Assembly: GCA_036971475.1 (NCBI GenBank)
Contig: JBAIZL010000002.1
Coordinates: 128,389,533 to 128,453,532, forward strand
Origin: Prosapia bicincta
Lineage: Eukaryota > Arthropoda > Insecta > Hemiptera > Cercopidae
Length of the DNA stretch: 64,000 nucleotides
Direction: 5' to 3'
Below the pieces are notes generated by a model. It saw only the letters and a program-made list of their open reading frames with translations, searched no databases and had not been told where the DNA came from. The translations under genes and the position numbers were made by a program. This document shows positions 57,906-64,000 of the stretch, piece after piece. Every line of letters starts with the position of its first letter. Within the stretch, counting starts at the first letter, position 1.

Positions 57906-57944
57906 TTTTATTGCCATGTTTTGTTCTCTTTAAAAAACAAGTTT

Positions 57945-57951
<7 letters not shown>

Positions 57952-58022
<71 letters not shown>
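57952..58022. repeat. (TA)n microsatellite
   Basis: About 70 bases of TA repeat. Confidence 0.95.
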
Positions 58023-58024
<2 letters not shown>

Positions 58025-58026
<2 letters not shown>

Positions 58027-58260
58027 CCCTTTTCAAATTTTCAATCATTAATATAGTATGTTTTATTCATTCACTCTAGTTCAAATACATTTTCTAAAAA
58101 TTTGTAGTGGATGACACTTGATGTTAATACAGTTTTTTTCAAATATTTATTCAATTATTACATTATAAAAATTTGGGGGTCTAGTTCGTCGTATTCGAAC
58201 TAAGTATCTTCATGTTCGAAGTCTAACGCTTTGACACTGAGCCAATAGCTAGAAATGTAT
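58025..58260 (-). repeat. tRNA-headed SINE-like repeat, copy 4 (best complete copy)
   Basis: Minus strand: box A TGGCTCAGTGTC (about 58244-58233), box B AGTTCGAATAC (about 58202-58192), then the full AT-rich body to a TA-rich tail abutting the (TA)n tract at 57952-58022. This gives the layout head, body, tail of a SINE. Confidence 0.65.
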
Positions 58261-58389
58261 TTCTAAAAAATGTATGCAATTTTCGTTTAAAAGATTTAAT
58301 TTTTTTAAAATTATAGTGCAAATCTACTTATTAAAGACACACTCTTTGGATTTTGGTAAAATAAAAATAATTTTATTTCAAATCCTACT

Positions 58390-58560
58390 ATAAGTGTACA
58401 CTCTCCTTATATATATCTTGTTTAAATTTTCAATCGTTGATAAAATACTTTTTATTCATCCACTCAAGTTCAAATGTTTTTTTAAAACTTGTAGTGGATA
58501 AACTTAATGTTAATACAGTTTTTTTTCAATTATTATTTAAACTATTAAATTTAAAATGAA
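58390..58560 (-). repeat. SINE-like body copy
   Basis: Inverted body (ACACTCTCCTTATATATATC, TTTTCAATCGTTGATAAAAT, ACTTGTAGTGGATAA). No head. 58760-58830 adds the ACCTAAGTAGGAATTAACT segment. Confidence 0.65.
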
Positions 58561-58829
58561 TTAGTTTTAGTTTATTAATAATTAATTTTATGGGAGAAAA
58601 ACTTTTCAGAAAAGGGGCAAGGTATGCAATATAGTAGTTTTGTCCTATTTGGCCTACATGTGATAACATATGATTTCATAAAGCAGCTGATTTTATGTTA
58701 TAGGTTAAGTGATAGAGCAGCTGTTTTCACTCAGGTAATGTTTCTTATTTATACTAATTTTAATTATTTAATAAAAATAACTAAATTAAAATTTTTTTTG
58801 TTGACCTAAGTAGGAATTAACTGCAAATA

Positions 58830-59440
58830 ATTTTTGGTTTTATTACTTGTTTTGTAATTGTTAAGTAGTAGTTTACTATGACAAATGTTTAATTAATGCA
58901 TTATCTTATTTTTATCAAATGTTTGTTCATATAAGTCAGTATGGTGATGGTGTAGAAATAAATTGATGTTCCTAGATAACGAGGCGTTTAATAATTAAGA
59001 TTTGTAGAAAGACAAGAACCAAAACACATAGATCCATGTAGTGAATATGAAGTTACTTGGAAAGAGCGAATCACATTTGTTCAGCCTCTTACATTAAAGC
59101 TCGTATGAATTTGTTGGCCTTTAACGCAACAGGCAGTACAAGGGCCCCGATCATCTTACGGTTGGAAGTTTTCAATTTCGCTTTGCAACAAGTAGACTCG
59201 ACACGTCGAGGCGGGGACTGGTAGACCTTGATCCATATACAGCCGACAAGCTGTGGGAAACATTGGCAAAACGGCTACAAATTGATTAACAACATGGCCC
59301 GGCAACGACATGTTAATGCGATAATTAAATTTATTTCTCTTTGCACCTTCAGATATTGCACTGCTCTTCTCGTAACGAATATATCTGTGTGTCTGTTGTT
59401 GAAAACACCTTGTTAGTTTAAAAATTAAAAAACAAAATCT
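58830..59440. other. Nothing recognised
   Basis: AT-rich, with a slightly GC-richer part at 59140-59300 without coding similarity. Confidence 0.45.
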
Positions 59441-62400
59441 AATTCTATATAATTTTCAGTTATTAATTTCTTAATATTCAAAGGCCTTTTATAAAAGAGT
59501 TGAAGATAAAAACATGGTTGTGGTTTTGTTGTTTACTTAAAAATTTGATGGCTTTAAAAATTTAAAAAAATCTAAATTACAAGATTTTTTCTGTTGTGGT
59601 TGTCTCAATATTTAAAAGGTTTTTTAAAGAGTTTAGCTCTAGATAAAAAAAAAACATTTGTAGTTAAAATTTTAACGATAGAACCCTTAGCTACAAGCGA
59701 ATACAATATCCTTCTTGTATTTTAATTAATTCGTGCTACTGTAGTTTATTGCAATTTACTGTAGTCCATTACTGTAGTTTCAATTTGTCGGTTTTCTTAC
59801 AAAAAGTAAAGAAGTTATTTTCAAATATATTTTCCGTTAGTGTTTCCCTAATATTCAATGGCCTATTTAAAGAGTTTGGTTTCAGATAAGAACGCAATTG
59901 TCGTTCTGTTGTTCGATCGATCATTTTGGCTTTAAAAATTTAAAAAATCAAAATTACAAGGCTTTTTCTGTTAGTGTTTGTCACAGTATTTAATTGAATT
60001 TGTAAGAGTTTGGCTCTAGATAATAAAAACTTTTGTAGCTTAAATTTAAACGATCAAAACCCTTAGCTACAAAAGAATGCAATATTCTTGTTATATTTAT
60101 GCTCCTGTAGTTTATTGTAGTTTACTGTAGTTCATTGTTGTACTTTAAATTTGTCGGTTTTCTTACAAAGAGTGAGAGGTGTAGGTTTTGTTGTTGAAAA
60201 GATCTTTTTTGCTTTTAAGGTCTATTAAATCTAAATTACAAGGCTTTTTCCGTTAGTGTTTGTTACAGTATTTAATTGAATTTGTAAGAGTTTGGCTCTT
60301 GATAAAAAAATCTTTTGTAGCTTAAATTTAAACGATCAAAACCCTTAGCTACAAAAGAATGCAATATTCTTGTTATATTTATGCTCCTGTAGTTTATTGT
60401 AGTTTACTGTAGTTCATTGTTGTACTTTAAATTTGTCGGTTTTCTTACAAAGAGTGAGAGGTGTAGGTTTTGTTGTTGAAAAGATCTTTTTTGCTTTTAA
60501 GGTCTATTAAATCTAAATTACAAGGCTTTTTCCGTTAGTGTTTGTTACAGTATTTAATTGAATTTGTAAGAGTTTGGCTCTTGATAAAAAAATCTTTTGT
60601 AGCTTAAATTTAAACGATCAAAACCCTTAGCTACAAAAGAATGCAATATTCTTGTTATATTTATGCTCCTGTAGTTTATTGTAGTTTACTGTAGTTCATT
60701 GTTGTACTTTAAATTTGTCGGTTTTCTTACAAAGAGTGAGAGGTGTAGGTTTTGTTGTTGAAAAGATCTTTTTTGCTTTTAAGGTCTATTAAATCTAAAT
60801 TACAAGGCTTTTCCCGTTAGTGTTTGTTACAGTATTTAATTGAATTTGTAAGAGTTTGGCTCTTGATAAAAAAATCTTTTGTAGCTTAAATTTAAACGAT
60901 CAAAACCCTTAGCTACAAAAGAATGCAATATTCTTGTTATATTTATGCTCCTGTAGTTTATTGTAGTTTACTGTAGTTCATTGTTGTACTTTAAATTTGT
61001 CGGTTTTCTTACAAAGAGTGAGAGGTGTAGGTTTTGTTGTTGAAAAGATCTTTTTTGCTTTTAAGGTCTATTAAATCTAAATTACAAGGCTTTTTCCGTT
61101 AGTGTTTGTTACAGTATTTAATTGAATTTGTAAGAGTTTGGCTCTTGATAAAAAAATCTTTTGTAGCTTAAATTTAAACGATCAAAACCCTTAGCTACAA
61201 AAGAATGCAATATTCTTGTTATATTTATGCTCCTGTAGTTTATTGTAGTTTACTGTAGTTCATTGTTGTACTTTAAATTTGTCGGTTTTCTTACAAAGAG
61301 TGAGAGGTGTAGGTTTTGTTGTTGAAAAGATCTTTTTTGCTTTTAAGGTCTATTAAATCTAAATTACAAGGCTTTTTCCGTTAGTGTTTGTTACAGTATT
61401 TAATTGAATTTGTAAGAGTTTGGCTCTAGATAATACAAACTTTTGTAGCTTAAATTTAAACGATCAAAACCCTTAGCTACAAAAGGGTTTAATACGCTCT
61501 TTTTAAGAGCTTAGCTCTAGATTAAAAATAAAATGGTTGTAGTTTAAATTTAAACAATATAAACCTTAGCTACAAGGGAATGCAATATTCTTCTTGTATT
61601 ATAATTAATGCTACTGTAGTCTATTATTATAGTTTAAATTTATAGTTTTTTTTTTAATAACAAACGCTTGTATTTAAATTTAGGTAGTATAAACCCTTAC
61701 AAGTGAATGTAATATACTTCTTGTATTATAATTCATGATTCTATAGTTTATTGTAGTTTAAATTGTCGGTTTTGTACAAAAACGTTTATAGTTTAAATTA
61801 ATATAATAAACACTCTTACCTAAAAGAAAATTCAATATACTTCCTGAATTATAATTCATGTTACTGTAGTTCATTGTAGTTTACTGTAGTCCATTATTGT
61901 AGTTTAAAATATCGGTTTTGTACAAAAACGTTTATAGTTTAAATTAATATAATAAAAACCCTTACCTAAAAGAGAATTCAATATTCTTCCTGTATTATAA
62001 TTCATGTTACTGTAGTTCATTGTAGTTTACTGTAGTCCATTATTGTAGCTTAACTTTGTCGGTTTTCTGACAACAAATAGAGCGGTGTATGATTTGTTCT
62101 TGGAAAGATTTCTTTCGCTTTAAAGATTTAAGAAATCTAAATTACAAGACTTTTCCGTTTGTCCTTGTCTTAATATTAAAGCCTTTTTTTGAAAAGATTG
62201 GTTCCAAATCAGAAATGGTCGTAGTTTAAATCTAAACGATGGTTGTTGATAAATGCCCGCAGCTGCAAGAGTATGTAACATTTTTGTCCCATTATCATTC
62301 ATGCTACTGTAGTTAATTATATTGTAGTTGTCAATATTTTCACACAAAAAATTTTGTAGTTGAAATTAAACAAGATAACCCTTAACTACAAATAAGTACA
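59440..62400 (+). repeat. Satellite-like tandem array, 282-bp period, homogenised centre
   Basis: TGTAAGAGTTTGGCTCT starts at 60001, 60283, 60565, 60847, 61129 and 61411, exactly 282 bases apart each time. The units from 60283 to 61411 are almost identical. Each unit contains an inverted pair (TTTTGTAGCT and AGCTACAAAA around about 24 bases) and a run of about 11-bp TGTAGTTTA/CTGTAGTT steps. Outer parts (59440-60000 and 61490-62400) are diverged, partial units with unequal spacing. No open frame. Confidence 0.95.
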
Positions 62401-64000
62401 CTATTTTTGTTAGGGTCATTTACAAAATAATAGAACTATTCAAGTCCCTTGTAAAATTCTTTAAACATACTTTTTTTCAGAAGCTTTTTAAATATGCAAT
62501 CCAAGTGGAAAGAAATATGAGTAGTAGTTTTTTATTTCAATAATGTTTTGAAATATTGACAGAAAAATTGAAAACCCTGTTGAATCATTTTGTGAAAAAT
62601 CGGGGTGTTAGATGGGCACTGTCGAGAGGTGTCAGTGCGCATGCTCTTAAGAGCGATAGCTCTGAGCAACACTTCAGTTGGTCGTGAAAGCAGCCGGTGA
62701 TGGATATACGTACCTTTCCAAAAACATTTTCCGGTGCTTTGTTTTGATTTATATTTTATGTTTTCTTTTGTGTATTATAGTGCACATGATTTTAGTTTTT
62801 TTTTAAAGAAATGATGCAACCGGTTCTTTTTCTTGACGTGCATAAATGATACAACTCAGCTGAAAATATGTAGTCAGGCTAGTAGCGTTTCTGCTTAGAA
62901 CTTTCTTTCCTCCTCCCCCTCGCTAGCGGCCAAACCCCCCCCCCCAAATGCCTGCGCGAGGCGATTTTTGTCAAACTGATTCAACTGTAACTAACCTATG
63001 TTATCTGCCCCTTCAAAGAGGTTATAGCCTGGATTCTAGAGACATATTAGGACTAATGTTGAAGAAACATTAATTATTTGGACTGTCTCCTCTGCTATAA
63101 ACAAACTACGAACAATTGTATATACATTAGAATATACATTGTTGAAAAAAAAACAATGTGAACATTATAAACATTGTTTTAGAACTTAATTAATTTACCT
63201 GTGACTGCCACTGACATAAAATGCGTTTATCCCAAATTTGCCCATCTCTTTTGTGTAATTTGTATATTTTATATTTGAAGTTGGAAAAATCCTCTTACCA
63301 CCTTATAAGAATTATGTTATTTTGAGAATTACCAGTTATATTTTTGCTACTGTAGTTTATTGTAGTTTAAAAAATTGAAAGTTCTCTGTATATCCTATTT
63401 TCTTTCTCTCTCCTTCACATCTCATCCATACTTATTACCTTTGCAGTGCTGAAATAATATAGTCTTAGAGTTTTAGAAGTAAACAGCGCTGAATAGGAAG
63501 TGGCATTGGAGACGATATGGCCCTTAAGATAATGTTTATGGCTTAGTAAACAATAGAGGTGTAAATAAAGTTTGTCGCTATTTCCGATAACGTTTAACGA
63601 CAAAGCAATAAGTTATCACCAGAAAGGTTAACACATATCACATGATCTAAAGAAGACGGTATGTCGTAGTTATTTATGTTGTTGGGAATTCATTACTTCT
63701 ACAACTTTCCAGCGCTTTAATTTCATATAGTTTAAGTTAAATAAATAAGTAAATACATGTTTTTACAGGTTTAAAGTAAATAAATGTAAGGAAAATGTTT
63801 GGAAATTATCCAAATGAAAAACAAGCCCAATGCAGGTAGGTCCAAAAACTCGTCTATTTCCGCCTGGTCGTAATTTTGTATTTTTCAAAACACTCTTCAT
63901 GAACAGATCGGCGTTTATTTTTCAAAAGGGATAAATATAAAAAATTTTAGAGATTGTACAAACCACAACTTTTCCAACAGTAGGTTGGACAGTAAATTGC
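62401..64000. other. No gene recognised; local GC-richer segments
   Basis: 62590-62720 and 62880-62970 are more GC-rich than the surroundings. The first contains a TCAGT initiator-like sequence (62673-62677). A promoter or non-coding first exon is possible (for CIB2 or a neighbour), but no CIB2 N-terminal coding (MGNK-like, then QDCTFF) was found here. Confidence 0.3.

Noticed and set aside
59440..62400. Tandem repeats considered as a CRISPR array
   Set aside because: Units are 282 bp and identical throughout without unique spacers, and the genome is eukaryotic; this is satellite-type DNA.

Overview
This is an AT-rich animal nuclear segment, almost certainly from an arthropod and most likely an insect. 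It has small exons with GT/AG introns, an insect-like kon-tiki/CSPG4 gene, and a dense mix of mariner, pogo, hAT, piggyBac, LINE and Penelope-like elements. A hemipteran would fit the repeat style, but the sequence alone does not prove the order.

Layout. (1) 1-3420: a broken GC-rich non-LTR retrotransposon on the minus strand, with its 3' end cut off by the window. (2) 3421-29686: the 3' half of a CSPG4/NG2/kon-tiki proteoglycan gene on the plus strand. Nine exons with consistent phases encode 1318 residues: tandem CSPG repeats, one membrane helix, a proline-rich cytoplasmic tail and a C-terminal QYWV PDZ ligand. Its introns hold most of the transposon remnants. (3) 29687-51721: about 22 kb with no supportable gene, only 3' UTR/intergenic DNA with DNA transposons, tRNA-headed SINE-like repeats, Penelope-like foldbacks and (TA)n tracts. 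(4) 51722-57067: the last three exons of a minus-strand CIB2 (calcium- and integrin-binding) gene. Its 5' exon or exons, coding about 27 residues, were not found and are probably beyond the right edge. (5) 59440-62400: a satellite-like tandem array with a 282-bp period. (6) 62400-64000: no gene recognised.

The two genes run towards each other. Both products are known from other animals in cell-matrix adhesion (CSPG4 with integrin and PDZ scaffolds, CIB2 with integrin tails), but nothing here shows co-regulation.

Most unusual content. At least six sequences fit the minimal type I hammerhead ribozyme plan: 4-bp stem I, CTGANGA core, short stem II, GAA, a tiny (near-)palindromic stem III, and U-H at the cleavage site. 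They fall in four unrelated Penelope-like or foldback repeat families. All six carry one extra nucleotide between A9 and stem II. In three more families the core reads TTGACAA, a paired C3U/G8A change that would keep the core 3-8 base pair. Hammerheads are known in Penelope-like elements, so the general phenomenon is not new. The diversity within one 64-kb window, the constant extra nucleotide and the U3-A8 variants deserve testing.
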